16,004 nt of DNA from an uncultured Bacteroides sp. (GCA_900557355.1 USSR01000076.1:1-16004); one strand, 5' to 3'. Positions 8,357 to 16,004 are shown, counted from the first letter of the stretch. Notes: generated by a model from the letters alone, not told the origin. Numbers and translations are program-made.

Positions 8357-10339
8357 ATGTATATTATGAAATATATGAATCACATAAAATTAGGCTTGTT
8401 GGCAGTTACCTTTGCCTGTGCAGGAACTGTTTTCACAAGTTGTGAAGATGACATTACGATCAATGCCGTTAATACAGAAAAGCTGGATACAGTGGATGGC
8501 GTATACGGTTATGTCAGATCAGCTGCCGGAGCACGCGAACTTACTTCAATTTCTCTCTTTGGGGATAAAGCCGGTACGGGACATCTTTATTTTGAATTGA
8601 GTAAAGCTGCTGAAAAAGACATAACGGTTACTTTCAAAGTAGATGCAACAGCACTTGAAGTTTATAATGCTGCTCATGGTACATCTTATGCTATGTATCC
8701 TGCTGATAAATTGAGCTTGGCAAATGGTGGTACGGTGACTGTTAAAACCGGAGAGAAAAAGTCCGGTGCAGTAGAATTAACTATTAATGCCGGAGGTTCA
8801 ATCGGTTCAACCTATGCAGTAGCGGTTTCAGCTACTGCAAATGATGGAGTGGCTGTTTCAGCTAATAATCAGACTTATATTTATTTGGTGAAGCCATTGG
8901 CAGCTGTGCCTGATTCTAAAAAGGGAGATGTACGTACTCTCTGTTTTGTGGAAGTGAATGATGAAAATATCCTGAATTGTGGTGAATATGTAATGAAGGA
9001 AAGTGGAAAACCGTTCTTTGATGTAGTTAGTATCTTTGCTGCCAATATCAATGTGGATAGTGAAAGCGGCCGTGTGCATATTCATTGTAACGATCAGGTA
9101 TCTTTCCTGTTGAAAAATGCAGATAAATTTATCCGTCCTTTGCAGGCTAAAGGTATCAAAGTCAATATGAGTATCTTGGGTAATCATGATGAAGCCGGTA
9201 TGGGTAACTTATCGCAGGCTGCTGCGGCTGATTTTGCCAAAGAATTGAAAGCATTTGTCGATATTTATGGTTTGGACGGCATTGATTTTGATGACGAGTA
9301 TACAGTTTACAAAGAGAATCCGAGTCCGGGCTTCGAGCAACGTTCCCGTGAGAATTACTGTCGCTTGATCAGCGAATGTCGCAAGGTGATGCCTGATAAA
9401 TTGCTGGGTATTTATGAATATAAAAGTAATTTTGAGGATTCTCCAAGCGGAACTGTCGATGGTAAGTCTATTGGCGAATTGGTAGATTATATGTGTTATG
9501 GAACTTATCAGAGATACGTTAAAGGACGTGAATCTAATTTCACCGGACTTCCCAAATCAAAGTATGGGACTTATTCATTGAAGATTAATGAAGAATATAA
9601 AGGTGGCTGGACAAGTTTTAAAGAAGAAACGATTCAGGACCTGAAAGATGCCGGATATGGTTTGCAGGTATTCTATAACCCGAAACCACAATTGTATTCT
9701 TATGATTATTATTTCACGGCTGTAAGTAAGATTCTGTTCAATGATGAGGTAGAATGGAGTGGTAAGTATTATGGAAGGACGGACTTCACGGCTTCAACAG
9801 GGGTTAAGTCTAACTATGAGGCTTATCTGGGTGAATGGCAAGTAGCTTCTACCAGTTCTTTATTCTTTTTTACGCCTCCCGAAGGTGGTAATGGTTGGTG
9901 GGATTATAATGGAGATCAGACATTTGATATTCGTATTGAGGCTAAAGAGGATGGTAAGACTTACTATATCTATGGTTGGGGAGAATATCCTGAAATAACC
10001 AATAAATATCCTTTGGTAGCTGAATTTGATTCCAATAATGGTAACTTTACTATTTCCATGCCTCAGGTTATTCATGAAGGTGATACAGAGGATCCCGAAA
10101 CATGGGAAATGAGATGGGGAACTTATAAGAATGGTAACCAGAATACTTGGAAATACGATACAAATACGACTGCTACGAAGGGAGCATTTGATCCGCTTGG
10201 AAATCTGACTCTGATGGGTAGAGGCCAACGTTATGGCATATCTCTGTGCCGTATAGTAAATGGTACGGCAGAATTGCCGGAAGCATATTATGATGCTTAT
10301 TATCATCCTGGCGCTAATTATAACCTGACTAAAAAGTAA
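8357..10339 (+). CDS. GH18 endo-beta-N-acetylglucosaminidase (Endo H/EndoBT-3987-like) with extra C-terminal domain
   Basis: This enzyme cuts between the two core GlcNAc residues of N-glycans. The 660-residue lipoprotein has lipobox FTSC (C29), then EDDIT. Residues about 45-175 are a DUF1735 beta-sandwich. Residues about 185-476 are the GH18 barrel, with MSILGNHDEAGMG and the catalytic motif LDGIDFDDEY. In that motif D307, D310, D312 and E314 fit DxxDxDxE: E314 is the proton donor and D312 orients the substrate N-acetyl group. The stretch is strikingly like Endo H (LDGVDFDDEY), a high-mannose/hybrid-specific enzyme, and D312/E314 equal the numbering I recall for EndoBT-3987. YMCYGTYQRY and GLQVFYNPKP are later barrel strands. 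Residues about 480-660 form an added, aromatic-rich, beta-predicted domain that I do not recognise. Start choice: ATG at 8357 or 8366; both keep the signal peptide. It is the last gene of the susC operon. Confidence 0.94.
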   Translation: MYIMKYMNHIKLGLLAVTFACAGTVFTSCEDDITINAVNTEKLDTVDGVYGYVRSAAGARELTSISLFGDKAGTGHLYFELSKAAEKDITVTFKVDATALEVYNAAHGTSYAMYPADKLSLANGGTVTVKTGEKKSGAVELTINAGGSIGSTYAVAVSATANDGVAVSANNQTYIYLVKPLAAVPDSKKGDVRTLCFVEVNDENILNCGEYVMKESGKPFFDVVSIFAANINVDSESGRVHIHCNDQVSFLLKNADKFIRPLQAKGIKVNMSILGNHDEAGMGNLSQAAAADFAKELKAFVDIYGLDGIDFDDEYTVYKENPSPGFEQRSRENYCRLISECRKVMPDKLLGIYEYKSNFEDSPSGTVDGKSIGELVDYMCYGTYQRYVKGRESNFTGLPKSKYGTYSLKINEEYKGGWTSFKEETIQDLKDAGYGLQVFYNPKPQLYSYDYYFTAVSKILFNDEVEWSGKYYGRTDFTASTGVKSNYEAYLGEWQVASTSSLFFFTPPEGGNGWWDYNGDQTFDIRIEAKEDGKTYYIYGWGEYPEITNKYPLVAEFDSNNGNFTISMPQVIHEGDTEDPETWEMRWGTYKNGNQNTWKYDTNTTATKGAFDPLGNLTLMGRGQRYGISLCRIVNGTAELPEAYYDAYYHPGANYNLTKK

Positions 10340-10355
10340 GCTTTTGGCTTTTTAA

Positions 10356-10409
10356 AAGAGAATGTCTCAATTAATCATGCTATTTTATGTATCTTTGAGA
10401 CATTCTCTT
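10356..10409. repeat. 15-bp perfect inverted repeat with 24-base loop between the two operons
   Basis: AAGAGAATGTCTCAA (10356-10370) and TTGAGACATTCTCTT (10395-10409) are exact inverse complements separated by 24 A/T-rich bases. It starts 16 bases after the GH18 stop. The stem is strong enough to form in RNA, but no T tract follows on the + strand (AACTATC), so it is not a textbook intrinsic terminator. Possible roles are a 3' stabilising or termination structure for the susC operon, or a palindromic regulator site, because the right arm covers the region where the -33 element of the next promoter would lie. Confidence 0.75.
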
Positions 10410-10427
10410 AACTATCTTGCTGACCGA

Positions 10428-10435
10428 TAACTTTG
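10428..10435 (+). promoter_or_regulatory. Bacteroides -7 promoter box for the GH97-GH92-MFS unit
   Basis: TAACTTTG at 10428-10435 matches the Bacteroides -7 consensus TAnnTTTG at all six fixed positions. It lies 53 bases before the GH97 start, giving an expected leader of roughly 45 bases. No TTTG is seen at the usual -33 distance; that stretch is instead the right arm of the inverted repeat ending at 10409. A weak -33 often means activator dependence. The box match is seen; promoter activity is inferred. Confidence 0.5.
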
Positions 10436-10488
10436 GACACATGAATTCTGGTGAAACATATTTCCGATAACAAAATAATGAATCGAAT

Positions 10489-12495
10489 ATGAGAATACAT
10501 TTTATTTATTTTATTGTGATTATTTGTCTGGCAAGTAGTTGCTCTTCTAAGCAAAAAGAGGTTTTTTCTCCTGATGGTCGTATCAGGTTACAGTTTGCTC
10601 TGAATGACAGTAACCGGATGACCTACCAAATTGAAGTTGACAGTATTCCTTTTGTAGCTTCTTCCTGTTTGGGATTCGAAGCAGAGAACGGGATTAATCT
10701 TCATAAAGAATTCCGTATTGTAGATATTGATTTCGCTACTCAGGATGAAACCTGGACGCAACCTTGGGGAGAAAATAAAACCATTCGCAACCATTACAAT
10801 GAAATGGCTGTTCACTTGTCTGATGCAGCTGCTACCAAACTGATTTTACGGTTTCGTGTATTCGATGACGGGGTAGGATTCCGCTACGAATATGAAGTGG
10901 CCGGAGCAGACAGTCTTCTTATCACGGATGAGCTGACTGCGTTCAATATAGCACAGGATGGTACTTCATGGTCCATACCTGCCAATTATGATACTTATGA
11001 ATTGCTATATCGTACACAGCCTGTCAGCCGGACAGACAATGCCAATACTCCCATGACATTTAAGGCAGGCAATGTATATGCCAGCATTCACGAAGCTGCA
11101 TTGACGGACTTCCCCGAGATGACATTGAAAAATACAGGTGGTTGCAATTTCAAGTCGGAACTGGCTCCTTGGCCTGATGGCATTAAAGTGCGGGTAAACG
11201 GTAGTGTTTTCAAGTCGCCTTGGCGTACCATACAGATTGCTCCGAAAGCTGTCGGTCTAATTAACTCCGGGCTTATACTGAATCTGAATGAGCCTTGTGT
11301 ACTGGAAACTACGGATTGGATACGTCCAATGAAGTATGTAGGTATCTGGTGGGGAATGCATCTGGGGGTAGAAAGCTGGGTGATAAATGACCGCCACGGT
11401 GCCACAACGGAGAATGCTAAACGTTATATTGACTTTGCAGCAGCTAACAACATTGAAGGAGTGATGTTTGAAGGCTGGAACGCCGGTTGGGAAAATTGGG
11501 GAGGCTCTCAGGACTTTGATTATACGCGTCCGTATGCTGACTTTGATATAAAGGAAATAGTCCGTTATGCTAAGGAAAAAGGAATTGAGATTATTGGACA
11601 TCATGAAACGGGTGGCAACATAGTCAATTATGAGAAACAACTGGATAAGTCTTATAAATGGTATGCTGACTTGGGTATTCATAGTGTGAAGACCGGTTAT
11701 GCCGGCGGACTTCCCAATGGGCACAATCATCATGGACAATACAATGTACGCCATTACCGTAAAGTGGTAAAGACTGCTGCAAAATATCATACCACTCTTG
11801 ATGTACACGAACCGATCAAAGACACTGGTATCCGCCGTACATACCCCAATATGATGACTCGTGAGGGTGCCCGTGGCATGGAATGGAATGCCTGGAGCGA
11901 GGGAAATCCCCCCGAACATCATGTACTTTTGCCATTTACCCGTCTGTTGTCAGGGCCAATGGACTATACTCCGGGAATCTTCGACATACTGTATGAGCGT
12001 GCCAAAAAGTCTCCTTATCGCAAGAAGTGGAATATGAAGGATAGTAAGGATTGCCGGATCAATTCTACGCTGGCGAAACAGATCGCTAACTGGGTGATAC
12101 TTTATTCTCCTTTGCAAATGGCTGCCGACATGATTGAAAATTACGAAGGACATCCTGCTTTTCAATTCTTTCGCGATTTTGATGCTGATTGTGACTGGTC
12201 GGAAGCGCTGGCAGGTGAGCCGGGAGAATATGTAGTCATAGTGCGCCGCGCAGGAGACAAATATTTCCTGGGTGCAGCTACTAATGAAGACGCACGTGAG
12301 GTTACAGTCAAATTGGATTTTCTGGAAAAAGGCAAGACTTACAGGGCTGTCATTTATGCTGATGGTAAAGAGGCTGACTGGATAACGAATCCTACGGCTT
12401 ATGAGATTATAGAGAAGCAGGTGACTGCTGAAGACATTCTGTCCGTGGATATGGCAAGAGGTGGAGGACAAGCCATTACCTTTATGCCACTTTGA
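10489..12495 (+). CDS. GH97 alpha-glycosidase, inverting (SusB-like) subtype
   Basis: A 668-residue lipoprotein with lipobox ASSC (C18), followed by non-acidic SSKQKEV, so probably periplasmic. The domain order is typical of GH97: N-terminal beta-supersandwich about 22-275 (FSPDGRIRLQF, LRFRVFDDGVGFRYEY, YDTYELLY), catalytic barrel about 280-570 (YVGIWWGMHLG, GVMFEGWNAGWENWG) and a C-terminal beta domain to 668. Retaining GH97 alpha-galactosidases carry an Asp nucleophile in a VKxDF-like strand; here the strand reads SVKTGYAGG with G403 at that site. The inverting set is present: E373 in HHETG, E441 in VHEP and E465 in RGMEWNAW, with E459 as a probable calcium ligand. Spacings of 68 and 24 closely match E439/E508/E532 of SusB. 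SusB-type enzymes hydrolyse several alpha-glucosidic linkages, so an alpha-glucosidase is most likely. Its N-glycan context raises the idea that it removes terminal glucose. The substrate is unproven. Confidence 0.92.
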   Translation: MRIHFIYFIVIICLASSCSSKQKEVFSPDGRIRLQFALNDSNRMTYQIEVDSIPFVASSCLGFEAENGINLHKEFRIVDIDFATQDETWTQPWGENKTIRNHYNEMAVHLSDAAATKLILRFRVFDDGVGFRYEYEVAGADSLLITDELTAFNIAQDGTSWSIPANYDTYELLYRTQPVSRTDNANTPMTFKAGNVYASIHEAALTDFPEMTLKNTGGCNFKSELAPWPDGIKVRVNGSVFKSPWRTIQIAPKAVGLINSGLILNLNEPCVLETTDWIRPMKYVGIWWGMHLGVESWVINDRHGATTENAKRYIDFAAANNIEGVMFEGWNAGWENWGGSQDFDYTRPYADFDIKEIVRYAKEKGIEIIGHHETGGNIVNYEKQLDKSYKWYADLGIHSVKTGYAGGLPNGHNHHGQYNVRHYRKVVKTAAKYHTTLDVHEPIKDTGIRRTYPNMMTREGARGMEWNAWSEGNPPEHHVLLPFTRLLSGPMDYTPGIFDILYERAKKSPYRKKWNMKDSKDCRINSTLAKQIANWVILYSPLQMAADMIENYEGHPAFQFFRDFDADCDWSEALAGEPGEYVVIVRRAGDKYFLGAATNEDAREVTVKLDFLEKGKTYRAVIYADGKEADWITNPTAYEIIEKQVTAEDILSVDMARGGGQAITFMPL

Positions 12496-12522
12496 TTATG
12501 AATATGTAATACTATTAAGAAT

Positions 12523-14790
12523 ATGAAGAAAAACATGAAACTGAATTTTATGTTGATGAGTGGAGTGCTGTTATTCGGAATGTACAGTTGTACCCCGGGA
12601 GCGCAGGATTATTCATCATACGTTAATCCGTTTATCGGTACGGGAGGGCATGGACATACTTACCCTGGGGCTGTAGTTCCGAACGGAATGATACAACCCA
12701 GTCCCGACACACGCATTTATCAGTGGGATGCCTGTTCCGGATATTATTATGCAGATTCTACTATGAATGGATTTTCGCATACCCATCTTAACGGCACAGG
12801 TTGTGGAGACTATGGTGATGTATTGCTGATGCCTACCGTAGGCAAACAGGATTATCATGCAATGGGAGAAGAGAGTCAACAGATGGCTTATGCTTCTGCT
12901 TTCTCTCATGACAATGAAGTGGCACAACCGGGCTACTATTCAGTCTTTTTGGATCGTTATCAGGTAAAAGCCGAATTGACGGCTACCAAACGTGCAGCTA
13001 TTCACCGCTATACTTTCCCAAAGGCGGAAGATGCCGGATTTATACTGGACTTGGATTACAGTCTGCAGCGTCAGAAGAATGAAGAGATGGAGTTGGAGGT
13101 AATCAGTGATACAGAGATACGAGGACGCAAGAAAACAGTATATTGGGCATTTGACCAGTATATCAATTTCTATGCGAAGTTTTCCAAACCTTTTACCTAT
13201 ACGTTGGTAACCGATTCTATGGCATTGGATGAAGGGGGGCCACTCTTTCCGACAGCTAAGGCTTTGTTACAGTTCCAGACAGAGAATAATGAGGAAGTTC
13301 TTGTGAAAGTCGGTGTTTCTGCTGTAGATATGGATGGGGCACGAAAGAATGTGGAAGCTGAAATACCTGAATGGGACTTTAACGGTGTGCGTAGTGCTGC
13401 CCGTGAATCATGGAATAATTATCTTGCCAAGATAGATATTGAAACGTCTGATAAGGACCAGCGAGTAATGTTTTATACTGCACTCTATCATACCGGTGTG
13501 CAACCTAATCTGTTTACAGATGCCGATGGACGCTATCTGGGTATGGATTTGAAACCTCATCAGGGCAGTGTGGAAGAGCCTATCTATACTGTATTCTCTT
13601 TATGGGATACATTCAGGGCATATCATCCGTTGATGACAATTATCGATCCTGATTTAAATGAAGCCTTTATCCGTTCATTAATCCGGAAGCAGCATGAGGG
13701 TGGTGTATATCCTATGTGGGAACTGGCCGGAAACTATACGGGAACAATGATCGGTTATCATGCTGCATCTATTATAGCTGATGCTTATACAAAAGGTTAT
13801 CGTAATTTCGATGTGGAAGATGCATATAAGGCCTGTATCCGTGTTGCGGAATATGATACGACCGGTATTTTATGTCCGCCATTGGTATTACCCCACTTGA
13901 TGCCTCAAGCTAAATACTGGAAGAATAAAATAGGCTATGTACCTTGCGACAAGGATAATGAATCCGTAGCAAAGGCGTTGGAATATGCTTATGACGACTG
14001 GTGTATTTCTGTGCTGGCAGATGCTATGGGAGATGAACCGAATGAGGAGAAATATGCAGCCTTTGCTAAGGGATACCAGGTTTATTTTGATGCTTCTACC
14101 CGTTTTATGCGCGGACTGGACAGTGAAGGTAATTGGCGTACTCCTTTCAATCCCCGTTCATCCAATCACCGTAGTGACGACTATTGCGAAGGTACAGCCT
14201 GGCAATGGACTTGGTTTGTGCCTCATGATATAGATGGATTAGTGGAGCTGATGGGAGGACGTGATGCCTTTATCGGTAAACTGGATTCTTTGTTTATTGC
14301 CGATTCAGCTTTGGAGGGTGATATGGTTTCTGCTGATATCTCCGGTTTGATAGGACAATATGCACATGGCAATGAACCAAGTCATCATATTACTCATCTG
14401 TATAACTATGTGGATCAACCTTGGCGGACACAAGAACTGGTGGATCAAATATTACATACCCTTTATTTTAATGATCCGGACGGATTGTCGGGCAATGAGG
14501 ATTGTGGACAGATGTCTGCGTGGTTCATTCTCAATTCTATGGGTTTCTATCAGGTATGTCCGGGTAAGCCGGTTTATTCTATCGGTCGCCCATTATTCGA
14601 AAAATCTACCATTCAGTTGAAAGATGGCAAGACATTCACTGTCATTGCACATAATAACAGTCGCGAGAACAAATATGTGCAGAGTATGGTACTGAATGGA
14701 AAGAAGTTGGATAAGCCTTTCTTTACGCATCAGGACATAGTAGATGGTGGTACGTTGGAACTGACGATGGGGAATGTCCCTCTGAAGTGA
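12523..14790 (+). CDS. GH92 alpha-mannosidase, complete, non-BT3990 subtype
   Basis: 755 residues, the usual GH92 length, beginning 27 bases after GH97. Lipobox MYSC (C23) is followed by TPGAQDYSS, so a periplasmic-facing lipoprotein is likely. The N-terminal beta-sandwich (about 30-285) opens with YVNPFIGTGGHGHTYPGAVV and includes GFSHTHLNGTGCGDYGDV. The (alpha/alpha)6 barrel carries FSLWDTFRAYHPL, GGVYPMWELAGNYTGTMIGYH, EYAYDDWCI, CEGTAWQWTW with E556 as expected proton donor, HGNEPSHH with E618, and SGNEDCGQMSAW with D660 as expected base. The His-Glu pair that marks BT3990-type alpha-1,2-mannosidases, and is seen in the other GH92 of this window, is replaced by D600-M601 in the aligned segment. 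A different linkage preference (alpha-1,3, alpha-1,6 or other) is therefore inferred. The family motif VVPFGM reads VVPNGM at N54. Methionines 1 and 5 are both possible starts. Confidence 0.95.
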   Translation: MKKNMKLNFMLMSGVLLFGMYSCTPGAQDYSSYVNPFIGTGGHGHTYPGAVVPNGMIQPSPDTRIYQWDACSGYYYADSTMNGFSHTHLNGTGCGDYGDVLLMPTVGKQDYHAMGEESQQMAYASAFSHDNEVAQPGYYSVFLDRYQVKAELTATKRAAIHRYTFPKAEDAGFILDLDYSLQRQKNEEMELEVISDTEIRGRKKTVYWAFDQYINFYAKFSKPFTYTLVTDSMALDEGGPLFPTAKALLQFQTENNEEVLVKVGVSAVDMDGARKNVEAEIPEWDFNGVRSAARESWNNYLAKIDIETSDKDQRVMFYTALYHTGVQPNLFTDADGRYLGMDLKPHQGSVEEPIYTVFSLWDTFRAYHPLMTIIDPDLNEAFIRSLIRKQHEGGVYPMWELAGNYTGTMIGYHAASIIADAYTKGYRNFDVEDAYKACIRVAEYDTTGILCPPLVLPHLMPQAKYWKNKIGYVPCDKDNESVAKALEYAYDDWCISVLADAMGDEPNEEKYAAFAKGYQVYFDASTRFMRGLDSEGNWRTPFNPRSSNHRSDDYCEGTAWQWTWFVPHDIDGLVELMGGRDAFIGKLDSLFIADSALEGDMVSADISGLIGQYAHGNEPSHHITHLYNYVDQPWRTQELVDQILHTLYFNDPDGLSGNEDCGQMSAWFILNSMGFYQVCPGKPVYSIGRPLFEKSTIQLKDGKTFTVIAHNNSRENKYVQSMVLNGKKLDKPFFTHQDIVDGGTLELTMGNVPLK

Positions 14791-14814
14791 AGCAGAATGA
14801 TTTAGTCAATAGGT

Positions 14815-16004
14815 ATGAATCAAAATAGTCGTAATCCGATTTCCTGGGTACCCACCGTCTACTTTGCCATGGGGCTTCCCTTTGTTGTACTGAATATGGT
14901 GTCTGTGCTGATGTTCAAGGGATTGGGGATTGGTGATGCACAGATTGCTTTGTGGACATCACTGATTATGTTGCCTTGGACACTGAAATTCCTTTGGAGT
15001 CCGTTCTTAGAAATGTTCAAGACAAAGAAGTTCTTTGTGGTGCTGACACAATTGATTACCGGGGCAGGTTTTGCCTTGGTAGCATTGGCGTTGCATCTTC
15101 CGGCTTTCTTTGCCGTGTGTATTGCTTTGTTGGCGGTTATTGCTTTCAGCGGGGCGACACATGATGTTGCAACAGATGGCGTTTATATGTCGGAACTGAA
15201 TAAGCAGGATCAGGCCAAGTATATCGGTTGGCAAGGTGCTTTCTATAATATCGCTAAAATTGTTGCATCCGGCGGACTGGTTTGGTTGGCAGGCTGGTTG
15301 CTGAAATACTTCGGAGGAGTTCAGGGGACGGAAGAAGCTGTCCGCCATGAAGCGACTGTGCAAGCATGGATGACAGTCATGTTGATTCTGGCTGCTGTAA
15401 TGGTATTCCTGGGAGTATATCATGTGCGTATGTTGCCTTCGGGAGGAACTGCAGCTACAGGCGCAGCATCCGGCAGGGAAACCTGGAACCGGTTGGTGGA
15501 AGTTATCCGTGCTTTCTTTCAGAAGAAGCATATCTGGTATTATGTGGCATTTATCATTCTTTATCGTCTGGCCGAGGGCTTTGTCATGAAGATTGTTCCG
15601 TTGTTTTTAAAGGCGGAACGTTCTGTTGGAGGATTGGGACTGGGAGAACAGGAGATAGGTCTGTATTATGGAACTTACGGGGCGGCTGCTTTTGTCTTGG
15701 GATCCCTGTTGGCAGGTTATTACATCTCTCACAGAGGATTGAGCCGGACATTGTTTTCGTTGTGTTGTGTTTTCAACCTCCCGTTTCTGGCTTATACATT
15801 GTTGGCCATTTATCAGCCGGAGAATGGTATGCTGATAGGGGGCGCCATTGTGCTTGAATACTTCGGATATGGTTTCGGATTCGTAGGTCTGACACTGTTT
15901 ATGATGCAGCAAGTGGCTCCCGGCAAACATCAGATGGCCCATTATGCCTTTGCTTCGGGCATCATGAATCTGGGAGTGATGCTTCCGGGATCTATCAGTG
16001 GTTT
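14815..16004 (+). CDS. AmpG-like MFS transporter, 5' part (cut by window end)
   Basis: The frame is open from ATG 14815 to the window end, giving 396 residues without a stop. It starts 24 bases after the GH92 stop, so it belongs to the same operon. The chain is very hydrophobic, with about ten to eleven membrane helices in the visible part. The first follows NPISWVPTVYFAMGLPF; later ones include LIMLPWTLKFLWSPFLE and FGYGFGFVGLTLFMMQQVAPG. Helix 4 contains HDVATDGVYMSEL with D117 and D121, like the conserved acidic motif of AmpG muropeptide permeases. There is no signal peptide; the location is the inner membrane. MFS proteins of this kind in glycan loci are thought to move periplasmic breakdown products, here possibly mannose- or GlcNAc-containing mono- or disaccharides, into the cytoplasm. 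The substrate is inferred from the neighbours only. Confidence 0.9.
   Translation, partial: MNQNSRNPISWVPTVYFAMGLPFVVLNMVSVLMFKGLGIGDAQIALWTSLIMLPWTLKFLWSPFLEMFKTKKFFVVLTQLITGAGFALVALALHLPAFFAVCIALLAVIAFSGATHDVATDGVYMSELNKQDQAKYIGWQGAFYNIAKIVASGGLVWLAGWLLKYFGGVQGTEEAVRHEATVQAWMTVMLILAAVMVFLGVYHVRMLPSGGTAATGAASGRETWNRLVEVIRAFFQKKHIWYYVAFIILYRLAEGFVMKIVPLFLKAERSVGGLGLGEQEIGLYYGTYGAAAFVLGSLLAGYYISHRGLSRTLFSLCCVFNLPFLAYTLLAIYQPENGMLIGGAIVLEYFGYGFGFVGLTLFMMQQVAPGKHQMAHYAFASGIMNLGVMLPGSISG

Noticed and set aside
10356..10409. Inverted repeat as an invertible promoter switch
   Set aside because: The arms enclose only 24 bases with no promoter box; phase-variable promoters in Bacteroides lie between repeats much farther apart, and no invertase gene is present.
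11257..11922. Minus-strand open frame of 221 codons
   Set aside because: It lies wholly inside the GH97 gene on the opposite strand, its protein resembles no family I know, and the GH97 frame carries intact catalytic motifs across it.
15007..15531. Minus-strand open frame of 174 codons rich in Cys, Ser and Gln
   Set aside because: It is antisense to the MFS transporter; the composition is what reverse reading of a hydrophobic membrane protein gives.
15366..15857. Plus-strand open frame of 163 codons near the window end
   Set aside because: It is out of frame with the transporter, which is continuously open from 14815 to 16004 with recognisable membrane helices.

Overview
The window looks like part of a Bacteroides chromosome, or a close relative within Bacteroidales. 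The base composition is moderately AT-rich. Genes are tightly packed on one strand, with A-rich sequence before the start codons instead of strong Shine-Dalgarno sites. A TAnnTTTG-type promoter box is present, and SusC/SusD pairs and DUF1735 lipoproteins are hallmarks of this group. All eight genes are on the + strand. I see no RNA genes, CRISPR arrays, insertion sequences or phage genes.

The locus is a polysaccharide utilisation locus (PUL) whose enzyme content points to mannose-rich N-glycans of glycoproteins. Layout: (1) bases 1-1006, the 3' end of a GH92 exo-alpha-mannosidase, closed by an intrinsic terminator at 1033-1071. (2) Bases 1197-10339, a five-gene unit: SusC-type TonB-dependent transporter with an STN signalling domain, SusD-type lipoprotein, a lipoprotein with a GH18 barrel that has lost its catalytic acids, a DUF1735 + LamG lipoprotein, and an Endo H/EndoBT-3987-like GH18 endo-beta-N-acetylglucosaminidase carrying an extra C-terminal domain. 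(3) Bases 10340-10488, an intergenic region with a 15-bp perfect inverted repeat and a consensus -7 box. (4) Bases 10489-16004, a second unit: an inverting-type GH97, a complete GH92 of a different active-site subtype, and an AmpG-like inner-membrane MFS transporter cut by the window end.

Working model, mostly inferred from families: SusD, the pseudo-GH18 and the LamG protein hold glycoprotein glycans at the cell surface. The GH18 cuts the chitobiose core there, and SusC imports the oligosaccharide. Periplasmic GH92 enzymes strip mannose (the first looks alpha-1,2-type), and GH97 may remove terminal glucose or another alpha-glucoside. The MFS protein carries products to the cytoplasm. The residues after the lipobox cysteine fit this split: acidic in the four putative surface proteins, not acidic in GH97 and GH92.

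The parts resemble the B. thetaiotaomicron BT3983-BT3990 high-mannose N-glycan locus, but as I remember that locus the gene order and the GH97/GH92/MFS module differ. This therefore looks like a variant of a known system, not an entirely new one. The least described parts are the GH18 C-terminal extension, the degenerate GH18 binding protein, the GH97 in an N-glycan setting, and the two intergenic hairpins.
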